From Nocardioides bruguierae (GTDB taxonomy: Bacteria > Actinomycetota > Actinomycetes > Propionibacteriales > Nocardioidaceae), in contig NZ_JAMOIL010000016.1 in assembly GCF_023656415.1 (NCBI RefSeq), positions 79,831 through 143,830 on the forward strand: 64,000 nt of DNA. Reading direction: 5' to 3'. Below, piece after piece: positions 8,318-17,386 of this stretch (the first letter of the stretch is position 1; the number at the start of each line of letters is the position of its first letter). The notes under the pieces are model-generated. The model saw only the letters and a list, made by a program, of their open reading frames with translations. It made no database searches and had not been told where the DNA came from. The translations under genes were made by a program, and so were the position numbers.

Positions 8318-9409
8318 TCAGTTCAGGTAGGACGTGACGGGGATGGACCCGTCGATGATGCCGGCGGTGATGTCGTCCAGCTCGCCCTGGAGGGAGTCGG
8401 AGACCTCGCCCTCGTAGTCGTGGAAGGACGCGATGCCGACACCGTCGTTGTCGAGCGTGCCGACGTAGGCCTCGGCGTCGAAGTCCTCGTCCGCGACGGA
8501 CATGACGGCCTCGTAGGTCGAGAGCTTCATGTTCTTCAGGATCGAGGTGAAGACGACGTCCTGGCTGTTCGGGTCGGACTCGTACAGGTCGGCGTCCGTG
8601 CCGATCATGACGGCGTCGGAGCCGGAGTCGGCGATCGCGGTGAGCGCGCCCTGGTAGATCGGACCACCGACGGGGAGGATGACGTCCGCGCCCTGGTCGA
8701 GGATCTGCTGGGCGGTGTTGGTGGCCTTCTGGTTGGCGGAGAAGCCGCCGGTGAAGCTGCCGGTCGAGCCGTCCCAGCCGACGACCTGGACGTCGGCGCC
8801 CTTCTGCTCGTTGTAGTACTGCACGCCCTGGTAGTAGCCGTCCATGAAGATGGTCACGGTCGGGTACTCGGCGCCACCGTAGGTGCCGACGGTGCCGGTC
8901 TTGGAGAAGTCGGCGGCGGCGTAGCCGGCCAGGAACGCGGCCTGGGCGGTGTCGTAGAGGAGCGGCTTGATGTTGTCCGCGTCCTTGGTGCCGTCGAAGT
9001 CGTTGTCGGCCTGGTCGTCGATGAGGACGTAGGGCAGGTCCGGGTTCGCCGTGGCGGACTCGACGGTCGCGGCGGAGAGCGCGAAGCCGACGGAGACGAT
9101 GACGTCGCAGCCCTCGGCCACGAGGCTCTCCATGTTGGGGGCGTAGTCCGACTCCGAGTTGGACTCGACGGCCTTGAAGTCGGCACCGAGCTCGTCGGCG
9201 GCCTGCTGGACGCCCTCGTAGGAGAGCTGGTTGAACGACTTGTCGTCGAAGCCGCCCGCGTCGGAGACGATGCAGGGGAGGAAGTCCGAGGTGGTCTCGC
9301 CACTGTCGGAGCTGGTCGTCTCGTCGGGAGCCTCGCCGCAGGACGTGAGCGCCAGGCTGGCCGCGACGGCCAGGGAGAGGCCGAGACCGGCCTTCCGCAT
9401 CTTCTTCAC
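8318..9409 (-). CDS. BMP family substrate-binding lipoprotein (nucleoside importer)
   Basis: 363 residues. The signal peptide ends in a lipobox (LALTSCGEA), so the protein is lipid-anchored outside the membrane. Family motifs are DAGGFDDKSFNQLSYEG near residue 50, VSVGFALS and the GGPIYQG hinge region. BMP proteins bind purine nucleosides in the members studied. I chose GTG at 9409 because GGAGG lies seven bases upstream; the ATG three codons later lacks a properly spaced site. Codons are more uniformly preferred than in neighbours (for example GACGTC, AAG), which suggests high expression. It works with the ATPase and permeases downstream, separated by a terminator. Confidence 0.93.
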   Translation of the reverse strand: MKKMRKAGLGLSLAVAASLALTSCGEAPDETTSSDSGETTSDFLPCIVSDAGGFDDKSFNQLSYEGVQQAADELGADFKAVESNSESDYAPNMESLVAEGCDVIVSVGFALSAATVESATANPDLPYVLIDDQADNDFDGTKDADNIKPLLYDTAQAAFLAGYAAADFSKTGTVGTYGGAEYPTVTIFMDGYYQGVQYYNEQKGADVQVVGWDGSTGSFTGGFSANQKATNTAQQILDQGADVILPVGGPIYQGALTAIADSGSDAVMIGTDADLYESDPNSQDVVFTSILKNMKLSTYEAVMSVADEDFDAEAYVGTLDNDGVGIASFHDYEGEVSDSLQGELDDITAGIIDGSIPVTSYLN

Positions 9410-9775
9410 TTCGATTCCTCCATCAGGATGTGTGGGTGGCCCCGCGTCCGGCTGGGGGCAACGGTGGGACGTTAACGGAAACTTCAGGTTCGACCCCCGT
9501 TTGTCGCGGCTCGGGACCGGATGGTTATCGAGTTGCGATGTTTGAAACGAAAGATCCATCGCTCCGGGCCGGTCTACTGCGGCGTACGTCCCGTCCAGCG
9601 GAGCCGGACGTCACGCTCCCCGCTGTGACCGCTGCAACGAGCGTTGCAGCCCGCCGGCCCGCCACCCGGCCGGGTGACGGGGCGGGGGACGCGGGTCACG
9701 GCTCGGTCACGGCGGGCGCCGGACCGGCACCGGACCAGTGCAGGCCGACGCCGCGACCCGGGGCAGGATGGACCC
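9410..9775. other. Divergent intergenic region between importer and cytidine deaminase
   Basis: 366 bases without a gene. Bases ~9470-9560 are clearly more AT-rich than the surroundings and contain TTAACG, GATAAC (on the minus strand) and TTTGAAACGAAAGAT. This is the likely promoter/operator zone for the BMP lipoprotein gene, whose untranslated leader would be about 100 nt. I tried and could not fold a recognisable purine riboswitch. The half next to 9776 is plain high-GC sequence ending in CAGGAT six bases before the deaminase ATG. Confidence 0.5.
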
Positions 9776-10231
9776 ATGGACGCCGCCGAGCCGACCCCCG
9801 CCACCGCCCAGCCCGACCCGCTGGCCGCCGAGGCCACCGCCGCGGACGGCTTCGACTGGTCGGCGCTCCAGGAGGCCGCCACCGCCGCGATGCGGCACGC
9901 CTACGCCCCCTACTCCGGCTACGCGGTCGGCGCCGCGGCCGTCGTCGAGGACGGCCGGCTCGTGACCGGGTGCAACGTGGAGAACGCCGCCTACGGCGTC
10001 GGCCTGTGCGCCGAGTGCGGACTGGTCAGCCAGCTGCACCTGACCGGGGGCGGTCGCCTCACGCACTTCGTCTGCGTCGGGGGCGAGGGCCAGGTGATCA
10101 TGCCGTGCGGCCGCTGCCGCCAGCTGCTGTTCGAGAACGGCGGCCCCGAGCTGCGCCTGCTCACCGTGGCCGGCCTGCGGTCCATGAGCGAGGTGCTGCC
10201 GGATGCCTTCGGCCCCCACGACCTCGCTTGA
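9776..10231 (+). CDS. cdd: Cytidine deaminase
   Basis: 151 residues, the length of homotetrameric bacterial cytidine deaminases, which convert cytidine and deoxycytidine to the uridine forms. The zinc site is complete: CAE in GLCAECGL (residues ~80) and PCGRCRQLL (residues ~110), plus the NVENAAYG substrate loop. The first 25 residues are an Ala/Pro-rich extension. ATG at 9776 is preceded by CAGGAT six bases upstream, consistent with leaderless initiation. It supplies uridine for phosphorolysis, matching the thymidine phosphorylase gene further on. The P450 gene starts inside its 3' end. Confidence 0.95.
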   Translation: MDAAEPTPATAQPDPLAAEATAADGFDWSALQEAATAAMRHAYAPYSGYAVGAAAVVEDGRLVTGCNVENAAYGVGLCAECGLVSQLHLTGGGRLTHFVCVGGEGQVIMPCGRCRQLLFENGGPELRLLTVAGLRSMSEVLPDAFGPHDLA

Positions 10232-11447
10232 CCTGAGCGACCCCGCGTTCCTGGCCGACCCCTACCCGGCCCTGGCCCGGGAGCGGGCCCGCCACCCGGT
10301 GGCCTGGCACGAGCCGTCGCAGGCGTGGCTGACCTTCACCCACGCCACGGTCGGGCAGGTCCAGCGCGACCGCCGCCTGGGTCGGCACTGGGTCGACCGC
10401 GAGCCCCGGGACGCGCTCGAGCCGTTCAACCTGCTGCACCGGCACCAGATGATGGAGCACGAGCCGCCCACGCACACCCGGCTGCGGCGCCCGGTCGCCT
10501 CCGCCTTCTCCCGCGGTCACGTCGAGCGGCTGCGCCCCCGGGTGCGCGAGATCGCCGCCGGGCTGCTGGAGGAGGCCGGCCCCGACCGGTTCGACCTGGT
10601 CACCGCGTACGCCGAGCCCCTGCCGGTGCTCGTCATCGCCGAGCTGCTGGGCGTGCCGAGGGCGCACGTCGGCGACCTGCGGCGGTGGTCGCAGGCGATC
10701 GTCCGCATGTACGAGGTCGACCCCGGCCCCGCGGTGGTGGACGCGGCGGTGTCGGCGTCGGTGGACTTCGCCGCGCTCGTGCGCGACCTGGCCGCGCACC
10801 GGCGCCGGCGCCCGGCTGCCGACCTGGTCAGCGACCTGGTGGCCACCGAGCTCTCGCAGGACGAGGTGGTGGCCGCCGTCGTCCTGCTGCTCAACGCCGG
10901 GCACGAGGCCTCGGTCAACGTGCTCGGCAACGGCCTCGTCGCTGCGCTGGACCCGACAACGCTGGACTCGACGGCGCCGGACCCGACGGCGCCGGACCCG
11001 AAGGCGCCGACCTCGCACGAGCGCACCCTCGAGCAGGCGCTGGCCGGGGCGCCGGTCGCACGCGCCGTCGAGGAGCTGCTCCGGGTGGACGCGGCGCTGC
11101 AGCTGTTCGTGCGGACCGCGAGCGAGCCGGTCCGGCTGGGGGAGGGGCCGGGCTCCGTCGTGGTCGGGCGGGGCGAGCGGGTCTGCGCGCTGCCCGGCGC
11201 CGCCAACCGCGACCCGGCGGTGTTCGCCGACCCCGACACGTTCGTGCCCGGCCGCGACCCCAACCCGCACCTCTCCTTCGGCGTCGGCGTGCACTTCTGC
11301 CTCGGCGCCCCGCTGGCCCGCGCCGAGCTCGCCGAGGCGCTGGCCGTGCTGCGCGAGCGGCGACCCGGCCTGCACCTGGCCGGAGAGCGCGTGCGGCGGG
11401 GCACGTTCGTGCTGCGCGGGCACACCCGGGTGCCGGTCGCGGGCTGA
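10203..11447 (+). CDS. Cytochrome P450
   Basis: 414 residues, soluble bacterial type. The heme-thiolate loop FGVGVHFCLGAPLAR carries the Cys, and EELLR supplies the ExxR pair of the K helix. The I-helix reads NAGHEASVN, where the usual acidic-Thr proton-relay pair is E-A, so the conserved Thr is absent. Residues ~248-267 are a low-complexity Ala/Pro/Asp/Thr repeat inserted after the I helix. The start lies 29 bases inside the deaminase gene with GAGGTG seven bases upstream, so the two are co-transcribed. No ferredoxin gene is adjacent. Substrate unknown. Confidence 0.92.
   Translation: MPSAPTTSLDLSDPAFLADPYPALARERARHPVAWHEPSQAWLTFTHATVGQVQRDRRLGRHWVDREPRDALEPFNLLHRHQMMEHEPPTHTRLRRPVASAFSRGHVERLRPRVREIAAGLLEEAGPDRFDLVTAYAEPLPVLVIAELLGVPRAHVGDLRRWSQAIVRMYEVDPGPAVVDAAVSASVDFAALVRDLAAHRRRRPAADLVSDLVATELSQDEVVAAVVLLLNAGHEASVNVLGNGLVAALDPTTLDSTAPDPTAPDPKAPTSHERTLEQALAGAPVARAVEELLRVDAALQLFVRTASEPVRLGEGPGSVVVGRGERVCALPGAANRDPAVFADPDTFVPGRDPNPHLSFGVGVHFCLGAPLARAELAEALAVLRERRPGLHLAGERVRRGTFVLRGHTRVPVAG
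10944..11003 (+). repeat. Four in-frame 15-nt repeats inside the P450 gene
   Basis: Four copies of a 15-mer of the form GCGCYGGACCCGACG encode ALDPT-like pentapeptides. The copy nearest the 5' end is the most diverged. Length change would add or remove five residues without a frameshift. Confidence 0.85.
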
Positions 11448-11530
11448 GCCGACCGGCGTGACCCCCGGCCACCGGACCGGTGCCGTTGGACCCCTGGGGA
11501 GGGGCCGGTCCGGCGGGCACACTGGCTGCC

Positions 11531-12049
11531 GTGCCCGACTGGCCGGTGGTCCCGCTCTTCTGCTTCCTCGTCGTCGTCGCGTTCGCGCGCGGCGGGGCGA
11601 CCTACGCCCTGGCCCGCGGCGCCCGCGGGGTGGCCGCCCGCGACGACGGTCGCCGGGCCTGGCTCGAGCGGCCGGCCGTCGTCCGGGCCGAGGGCACCGT
11701 GCGCCGCTTCGGCGCCCCGGCCGTGACCCTGTGCTTCCTCACCGTCGGCGTGCAGACGGCGGTCAACGCCGCTGCGGGCAGCCTGCGGATGCCCCTGCGC
11801 CGCTACCTGCCCGCCCTGGGGGTCGGCGCCGCGCTCTGGGCGAGCGTCTACCTCACCGTCGGGCTCGCGGTCCTCGAGGCCTTCTGGACGGCGGCGCCCG
11901 GCCGCGTCCTCGTCGCGGCAGCCGCCGTCGCGGCGCTGGTCGCCGTCGTGGTCGGGGTGCGTCGCTCACGCCTGGGGCGCGCCGGCCAGGACGCGGCGCG
12001 CCCGGCCGAGGAGCCCGTGGACGCCCCGGAGCCCTGCGCGCGTCGCTGA
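11531..12049 (+). CDS. DedA-like small membrane protein
   Basis: 172 residues with three or four membrane spans and a charged C-terminal tail. The segment AAAGSLRMPLRRYLPALGVG followed by GAALWASVY matches the re-entrant loop and last helices of DedA/SNARE-associated proteins, which act in lipid-carrier recycling in the members studied. The usual Pro-Gly-x-Arg motif is not evident (VGVQTAVN stands in its place), so it may be a diverged member. I prefer GTG at 11531 (VPDWPVV); the GTG at 11480 would add an implausible Gly/Pro head. CACACT lies seven bases before the chosen start. Confidence 0.6.
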   Translation: MPDWPVVPLFCFLVVVAFARGGATYALARGARGVAARDDGRRAWLERPAVVRAEGTVRRFGAPAVTLCFLTVGVQTAVNAAAGSLRMPLRRYLPALGVGAALWASVYLTVGLAVLEAFWTAAPGRVLVAAAAVAALVAVVVGVRRSRLGRAGQDAARPAEEPVDAPEPCARR

Positions 12050-12160
12050 GCCCGGCGGCTGCGCCGCCCGAGCGTGGCTGTGGCAGGCTCGCCCTCCCGG
12101 GCGGCGGTCCCGCCCGTCTCGCCTCGCGAGCCCCACAGGACCTGACCAGGAGGACCAGCA

Positions 12161-13441
12161 GTGCACGACGCGGTGGAGGTGATCGTCGCCAAGCGCGACG
12201 GCGCCGCTCTGTCCGACAGCCAGATCGACTGGGTCATCGACGCCTACACGCGCGGCCAGGTGGCCCACGAGCAGATGTCGTCGCTGGCCATGGCCATCCT
12301 GCTCAACGGCATGGACCGCCGCGAGATCGCCCGCTGGACGGCCGCGATGATCGCCTCGGGCGAGCGGATGGACTTCGGCGCGCTCTCGCGCCCCACCGCC
12401 GACAAGCACTCCACCGGCGGCGTCGGGGACAAGATCACCCTCCCGCTCGCCCCGCTCGTGGCCGCCTGCGGCGTCGCCGTGCCCCAGCTCTCGGGCCGCG
12501 GCCTCGGCCACACGGGCGGCACCCTGGACAAACTGGAGTCGATCCCCGGCTGGCGCGCCGGCCTCTCCAACGCCGAGATGATGGCCCAGCTCGAGGACGT
12601 CGGCGCCGTGGTGTGCGCCGCCGGCTCCGGCCTGGCCCCGGCCGACAAGAAGCTCTACGCCCTGCGCGACGTCACCGGCACCGTCGAGGCGATCCCGCTG
12701 ATCGCCTCCTCGATCATGAGCAAGAAGATCGCCGAGGGCACCGGTGCGCTCGTGCTCGACGTGAAGGTCGGCACGGGCGCGTTCATGAAGGACCTCGACA
12801 AGGCCCGCGAGCTGGCCCGCACCATGGTCGAGCTCGGCACCGACGCGGGCGTGCGCACCACCGCGCTGCTCACCGACATGTCCGTGCCGCTCGGCCTCAC
12901 CGCCGGCAACGCCATCGAGGTGCAGGAGTCCGTCGAGGTGCTCGCCGGCGGTGGCCCCGCCGACGTGGTCGAGCTGACCCTCGCCCTGGCCCGCGAGATG
13001 CTCACGGGCGCCGGCGTCACCGACGTCGACCCCGCCGACAAGCTCGCCGACGGCTCGGCCATGGACGCCTGGCGCCGGATGATCTCCGCCCAGGGCGGCG
13101 ACCCGGACGCGACCCTCCCGGTGGCGCAGGAGTCGCACGTGGTGACCGCGCCGAGCGACGGCGTGCTGGCCCGCCTCGACGCGATGGCCGTCGGCCTGGC
13201 CGCCTGGCGCCTCGGCGCCGGTCGCGCCCGCCAGGAGGACCCGGTGCAGGCCGGTGCCGGCGTGCGCTGGCACGCCCGCCCCGGTGACGTGGTCACCGCG
13301 GGCCAGCCGCTGTTCACGCTGCTCACCGACACCCCCGAGCGCTTCGACCGGGCCCTGGCCTCGCTCGAGGGCGGCTGGGAGGTCGCGGCCCCGGGCACCG
13401 AGGTCACCCCCGGCCCGCTGCTGATCGACCGGATCGCGTGA
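12161..13441 (+). CDS. deoA: Thymidine phosphorylase
   Basis: 426 residues, full length for the pyrimidine-nucleoside phosphorylase family. It cleaves thymidine (and often deoxyuridine/uridine) with phosphate to base and pentose 1-phosphate. Motifs: residues ~83-95 DKHSTGGVGDK (phosphate binding), SGRGLGHTGGTLDKLE (substrate loop) and ASSIMSKKIAEG. The C-terminal domain contains AGVRWHARPGD. GTG at 12161 is preceded by AGGAGG about ten bases upstream. Its product feeds the deoxyribose pathway encoded at 18619. The next gene starts within its stop (GTGA). Confidence 0.96.
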   Translation: MHDAVEVIVAKRDGAALSDSQIDWVIDAYTRGQVAHEQMSSLAMAILLNGMDRREIARWTAAMIASGERMDFGALSRPTADKHSTGGVGDKITLPLAPLVAACGVAVPQLSGRGLGHTGGTLDKLESIPGWRAGLSNAEMMAQLEDVGAVVCAAGSGLAPADKKLYALRDVTGTVEAIPLIASSIMSKKIAEGTGALVLDVKVGTGAFMKDLDKARELARTMVELGTDAGVRTTALLTDMSVPLGLTAGNAIEVQESVEVLAGGGPADVVELTLALAREMLTGAGVTDVDPADKLADGSAMDAWRRMISAQGGDPDATLPVAQESHVVTAPSDGVLARLDAMAVGLAAWRLGAGRARQEDPVQAGAGVRWHARPGDVVTAGQPLFTLLTDTPERFDRALASLEGGWEVAAPGTEVTPGPLLIDRIA

Positions 13442-14322
13442 GCACGGCGCGGCCCCGCGTCCTGCTGGCCACCTGCGCGCTGCTGCCGCAGGGCGAGCCC
13501 GGCGGGGACGCCCTCGTCGCGGCCCTCGCCGCCCGCGGCGTCGACGCCGCCTGGGCCGTGTGGGACGACCCGTCGGTGGACTGGGCGGGCGCGGACCTCG
13601 TCGCCGTGCGCGCCACCTGGGACTACCACCTGCGGCCCGAGGCGTTCCTGACGTGGTCCCGGGCGGTCGAGGACGCGACGGTGCTGCTCAACGGCGCCGA
13701 CGCGATGACCTGGAGCAGCGACAAGGAGTACCTCCTGCGCCTGTCCGCCGAGGTGTGGACGGTGCCGAGCGTGCCCGTCGAGGTCGAGGACGTCGTCGGC
13801 GGGCTGCGTCCGGCGTTCGAGCGCTGGGGCACCCTGGTGGTCAAGCCGCGCGTGGGGGCCAGCGGGCAGGGGCTCGTGGTCGCCACCGGGCTCGAGGACC
13901 CGCGCCTGCTCGGGCTGACGCCCGGCCCCTGGCTGGCCCAGCCGCTGGTGGCGTCCGTGCGCACGCGGGGTGAGTCCTCGGTGGTGCTCGTCGCCGGCCG
14001 CCCCGTCGCCCAGGTCGACAAGCGGCCCGGCTCCGCCGGGGACGGCGGCGACGTGCGGGTGCACGAGGAGTACGGCGGCACCAGCGTCGCCGTGCCGGTC
14101 GACCCCGACGCCGGCGCGCTGGCCCGCGCGGCCGTCGAGGCCACGCAGAAGCTGCTCGGCCGGGAGGAGACGCTCGACTACGCCCGCGTCGACCTGCTGG
14201 AGATGGACGGGATGCTCGTGGTCAGCGAGGTCGAGCTGGTCGAGCCCGGGCTCTACCTCGACGTGGTGCCCGCCGTCGCGGACGCGTTCGCCGAGCACCT
14301 GGTGACCCGCCTGGCCCGCTGA
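13438..14322 (+). CDS. ATP-grasp domain enzyme of unknown substrate
   Basis: 294 residues. The first ~90 resemble the pre-ATP-grasp domain (VLLATCALLP, VAVRATWDYH). The central part has ATP-grasp hallmarks: LVVKPRVGASGQGLVV (phosphate loop with Lys), a hinge WLAQPLV and a metal-binding end YARVDLLEMDG...VSEVELVEPG. WDY and VEPG places it near the RimK/cycloserine-DcsG-like group, which forms carboxylate-amine bonds. It starts at GTGA with the thymidine phosphorylase stop and may be made from the same message. I cannot name the substrate. No peptide precursor is visible next to it. Confidence 0.75.
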   Translation: MSTARPRVLLATCALLPQGEPGGDALVAALAARGVDAAWAVWDDPSVDWAGADLVAVRATWDYHLRPEAFLTWSRAVEDATVLLNGADAMTWSSDKEYLLRLSAEVWTVPSVPVEVEDVVGGLRPAFERWGTLVVKPRVGASGQGLVVATGLEDPRLLGLTPGPWLAQPLVASVRTRGESSVVLVAGRPVAQVDKRPGSAGDGGDVRVHEEYGGTSVAVPVDPDAGALARAAVEATQKLLGREETLDYARVDLLEMDGMLVVSEVELVEPGLYLDVVPAVADAFAEHLVTRLAR

Positions 14323-14342
14323 GCGGGCCTACGCTCCGGGGC

Positions 14343-15176
14343 ATGGACGACCTGCCGGAGTACGCCCGCGTCAACCGGGACAGCTGGGACGACCGGGCCG
14401 CCGCGCACGCGGCCTCGCCCGACTACGCGCTCGACCGGCTGCTCGCCGACCCGACCGCGGTCTCGGACGTGGTGGCGTTCGACCGTGCGCGCCTCGGCGA
14501 CCTCACGGGCCTGCGTGGCGTGCACCTCCAGTGCCACATCGGCACCGACACCCTCTCCCTGCACCGGCTGGGCGCGCGGATGACGGGGCTGGACCTCTCG
14601 GGCGCCTCGCTGGCCCAGGCCCGCGACCTGGCGGCCCGCGCCGGGGCGGAGATCGAGTACGTGGAGTCCGAGGTCCACGCGGCGGGCGCCGTGCTCGAGC
14701 CAGCGTCCTTCGACCTCGTCTACACCGGCATCGGGGCGCTGTGCTGGCTGCCCGACGTGGCCGCCTGGGCGCGGGTCGTCGCCGGGCTGCTCGCTCCCGG
14801 CGGGCGGCTGTTCCTGCGCGAGGGGCACCCGATGCTGTGGGCGCTGGACGACGAGCGCGCCGACGACCTGCTGGTCGCGCGGTACCCGTACTTCGAGACC
14901 GCCGAGCCGCTGGTCTTCTCCGACGCCGGCACCTACGTCGAGACCGACCACGTCTTCACCGCGAGCACGACCCACGAGTGGAACCACGGTCTCGGCGAGA
15001 TCGTCCAGGGCCTGCTCGACGCGGGGCTCACGCTGACCTCGCTGGCCGAGCACGACTCCGTGCCCTGGAACGCGCTGCCCGGCGCCATGGAGCCGGTCGG
15101 CGGGGGCGAGTTCGCGCTGCGCGAGGGACGCGACCGCCTGGCCGCGTCCTACACCCTCACGGCCGTCAAGCGCTGA
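14343..15176 (+). CDS. Class I SAM-dependent methyltransferase
   Basis: 277 residues. LRGVHLQCHIGTDTLSL is motif I (SAM glycine-rich loop, with C-H-I-G-T in place of D-G-C-G-T-G), MTGLDLSGASLAQAR is motif II, and FDLVYTGIGALCWLPD is motif IV. A C-terminal region (REGHPMLWALDDE) is typical of the Methyltransf_25-type actinobacterial group. A promoter-like TACGCT ends seven bases before ATG, so despite lying only 20 bases after the ATP-grasp gene it may have its own leaderless start. Target unknown. Confidence 0.85.
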   Translation: MDDLPEYARVNRDSWDDRAAAHAASPDYALDRLLADPTAVSDVVAFDRARLGDLTGLRGVHLQCHIGTDTLSLHRLGARMTGLDLSGASLAQARDLAARAGAEIEYVESEVHAAGAVLEPASFDLVYTGIGALCWLPDVAAWARVVAGLLAPGGRLFLREGHPMLWALDDERADDLLVARYPYFETAEPLVFSDAGTYVETDHVFTASTTHEWNHGLGEIVQGLLDAGLTLTSLAEHDSVPWNALPGAMEPVGGGEFALREGRDRLAASYTLTAVKR

Positions 15177-15179
15177 GCC

Positions 15180-15641
15180 TCAGGCCGGCTGGGCGACCAG
15201 CAGCACGAGGGTCTCGGCCACGCAGGCGGGCCGCGGGTGGTCCTCGATCTCGACCGTGTGCACCAGGGTGGCGCGCACACCGGCGCCGGTGTCCTCGGCC
15301 GCGGCCATCCGCACGTGGGTGCGCACGCGTCGGCCGACCGGCAGCGGCGCCGGGAAGCGCACCTTGTCCAGGCCGTAGTTGAGCACCGCGCCCGGGGTGT
15401 CGAACCGGTAGACGCCCGCCCCGAGCGCCGGCAGCAGCGACAGGGTGAGGAAGCCGTGGGCGATGGTGCCGCCGAAGGTGGAGGTGGCCGCGCGGGCCAG
15501 GTCCACGTGGATCCACTGGTGGTCGCCGGTGGCGTCGGCGAACGCGTCCACGCGCGCCTGGTCGACGGTGAGCCAGTCGGAGGTGCCCAGCTCGGTGCCC
15601 GCGGCCGCGAGCACCTCCTCGACGGTGGTGAAGACGATCAC
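15180..15641 (-). CDS. MaoC family dehydratase
   Basis: 153 residues, a single hot-dog domain. The catalytic region [15 protein letters not shown] carries the Asp and His of R-specific enoyl-CoA hydratases, followed by [15 protein letters not shown]. Such single-domain proteins hydrate 2-enoyl-CoA in fatty-acid breakdown. GTG start with GGAG eight bases upstream. It converges with the methyltransferase gene with only three bases between stops and is divergent from adenosine deaminase. No other beta-oxidation gene is nearby. Confidence 0.88.
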   Translation of the reverse strand: MIVFTTVEEVLAAAGTELGTSDWLTVDQARVDAFADATGDHQWIHVDLARAATSTFGGTIAHGFLTLSLLPALGAGVYRFDTPGAVLNYGLDKVRFPAPLPVGRRVRTHVRMAAAEDTGAGVRATLVHTVEIEDHPRPACVAETLVLLVAQPA

Positions 15642-15708
15642 GGGGAGCTCCTGGGCCGCGGCGGTGCGGACTCATCCGGGGGAGTGGTCAGGTGGTTGGA
15701 TGACGCTC

Positions 15709-16842
15709 ATGAGCGTCACCCCCGCGCAACCTACCCCCGCCGCCACCCCTGGTCCCACCACCGCCTCCCTGCCCACCCGTGAGCAGGTGCGGCGCGCGCC
15801 CAAGGTCGTCCTGCACGACCACCTGGACGGCGGCCTGCGACCGCGCACGGTGCTGGAGCTGGCCGGCGAGGTCGGCCACGCGCTGCCCGCCGACACCGCG
15901 GACGACCTGGCGACCTGGTTCGCCGAGGCGGCGGACTCCGGCTCGCTGGAGCGCTACCTGGAGACCTTCGCGCACACCGTCGGCGTCATGCAGACCGCCG
16001 CGGCGCTGACCCGCGTGGCGCGCGAGTGCGTCGAGGACCTGGTGGCCGACGGCGTCGTCTACGCCGAGCTGCGGTGGGCCCCCGAGCAGCACACCGAGGC
16101 CGGGCTGAGCCTGGACGAGACCGTCGAGGCCGTCCAGCAGGGCATCGACGAGGGCTGCGCGGCCGCCGGCGGCCGCATCGTGGTGCGCCAGCTGCTGACC
16201 GCGATGCGGCACGCCGCGCGCTCCAGCGAGATCGCCGACCTGGCCATCGCCTGGCGCGACCGGGGCGTGGCGGGCTTCGACATCGCCGGCGCCGAGGCCG
16301 GGTTCCCTCCCACCCGGCACCTGGACGCCTTCGAGAAGGTCAAGCGCGCCAACGGGCACATCACCATCCACGCCGGCGAGGCGTTCGGCCTGCCCTCCAT
16401 CTGGGAGGCGCTGCAGTGGTGCGGCGCGGACCGGCTCGGCCACGGCGTCCGCATCGTCGACGACATCACCGTCGCCGAGGACGGCACCGTCCACCTCGGC
16501 CCGCTGGCCTCCTACGTGCGGGACAAGCGCGTCCCGCTGGAGCTGGCCCCGGCCTCCAACGTGCAGACCGGGGCCGCGGCCTCGATCGCCGAGCACCCCA
16601 TCGGCCTGCTCACCGACCTGCGCTTCCGCGTCACCGTCAACACCGACAACCGGCTGATGAGCCGCACCTCGATGACCGACGAGATGGCCGACCTGGTGGA
16701 GGCGTTCGGCTTCGACCTCGACCGTCTCCAGTGGTTCACCGTCAACGCGATGAAGTCGGCGTTCCTGCCCTTCGACGAGCGCCTGGCGATCATCGAGGAC
16801 GTCATCAAGCCCGGCTACGCCGCGCTGCGCGCCGAGGGCTGA
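15709..16842 (+). CDS. add: Adenosine deaminase
   Basis: 377 residues. It converts adenosine and deoxyadenosine to the inosine forms. Metal and catalytic motifs are complete: [11 protein letters not shown] (HxH), [10 protein letters not shown] (catalytic His-x-Gly-Glu), RLGHGVRI (His/Asp region) and VNTDNRLMS (the Asp pair position, with N-R as in the actinobacterial subgroup). ATG at 15709 is preferred because TTGGAT ends seven bases before it; an ATG at 15700 is in frame and possible. Its product is the substrate of the purine nucleoside phosphorylase at 25042. Confidence 0.95.
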   Translation: MSVTPAQPTPAATPGPTTASLPTREQVRRAPKVVLHDHLDGGLRPRTVLELAGEVGHALPADTADDLATWFAEAADSGSLERYLETFAHTVGVMQTAAALTRVARECVEDLVADGVVYAELRWAPEQHTEAGLSLDETVEAVQQGIDEGCAAAGGRIVVRQLLTAMRHAARSSEIADLAIAWRDRGVAGFDIAGAEAGFPPTRHLDAFEKVKRANGHITIHAGEAFGLPSIWEALQWCGADRLGHGVRIVDDITVAEDGTVHLGPLASYVRDKRVPLELAPASNVQTGAAASIAEHPIGLLTDLRFRVTVNTDNRLMSRTSMTDEMADLVEAFGFDLDRLQWFTVNAMKSAFLPFDERLAIIEDVIKPGYAALRAEG

Positions 16843-16898
16843 GAGACCCCCTCGAGGGCCCAGGGCCGGTAGGGTCGAGCGGAAGGGTGGGGAGCGGC

Positions 16899-17366
16899 AT
16901 GGGTCTGTCCGGCGTCGACGTCGTCGTGCTCGTGGCTGCGGTGCTCATGCTCGGCGCGGCCGCCCGGCTGGCGGTGCGTGCGGGACGTCAGCGCGCGGAG
17001 GCCGCCGACTTCGAGAGCCGTGCGGTGCCCGCCGAGGGCGAGGTGCTCCAGACCCGGGCCAAGGACGTCTCGCTGGCGGGGGAGCCGACCACCGTCTACT
17101 TCCACCTCGTCCAGTGGAGGCTGCCCGACGGCGGCCTCGTGCGGGCCGAGACGCTGAGCGGCACCACCCCGCCCGTGCCGCGGGTGGGGGAGCGGGTGGC
17201 GCTGCGCTACGACCGCCTCCGCACCGACCAGGTGGTGCTCGCCGCGGCCGACCCGCGCCTGGGTGCGGGCGGCACCGCCTGGGCCCTGGCCCGGCTGCTC
17301 GCCGCCGTCGGGCTGGCCGTGCCGCTGGCGTGGCTGGTCGTCCGGGTCGTCGTCGCCACCCTCTGA
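16899..17366 (+). CDS. DUF3592-type membrane protein
   Basis: 155 residues with one span at each end (VVVLVAAVLMLGAAARLAV and LLAAVGLAVPLAWLVV) around a beta-rich extracytoplasmic or cytoplasmic core. The core (AEGEVLQTRAKD, RVGERVALRYD) follows the DUF3592 pattern. ATG at 16899 with GGGGAG upstream; TAGGGT at 16870-16875 could be the -10 for a short leader. Function unknown. It is followed by a decamer repeat array. Confidence 0.65.
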   Translation: MGLSGVDVVVLVAAVLMLGAAARLAVRAGRQRAEAADFESRAVPAEGEVLQTRAKDVSLAGEPTTVYFHLVQWRLPDGGLVRAETLSGTTPPVPRVGERVALRYDRLRTDQVVLAAADPRLGAGGTAWALARLLAAVGLAVPLAWLVVRVVVATL

Positions 17367-17386
17367 GGGGCGGGGCCCTCGTCCCG

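Noticed and set aside
6881..9475. 864-codon open frame on the plus strand across the importer ATPase and lipoprotein
   Set aside because: Antisense to two recognised genes, composition dominated by Gly/Val/Asp/His, no motif.
9410..9775. Possible purine riboswitch before the BMP lipoprotein
   Set aside because: I could not find a conserved three-way junction core or paired loops; AT-richness fits a promoter.
10944..11003. The P450 repeat as an inserted mobile element
   Set aside because: Only 60 bases, in frame, no inverted ends or target duplication; slippage explains it.
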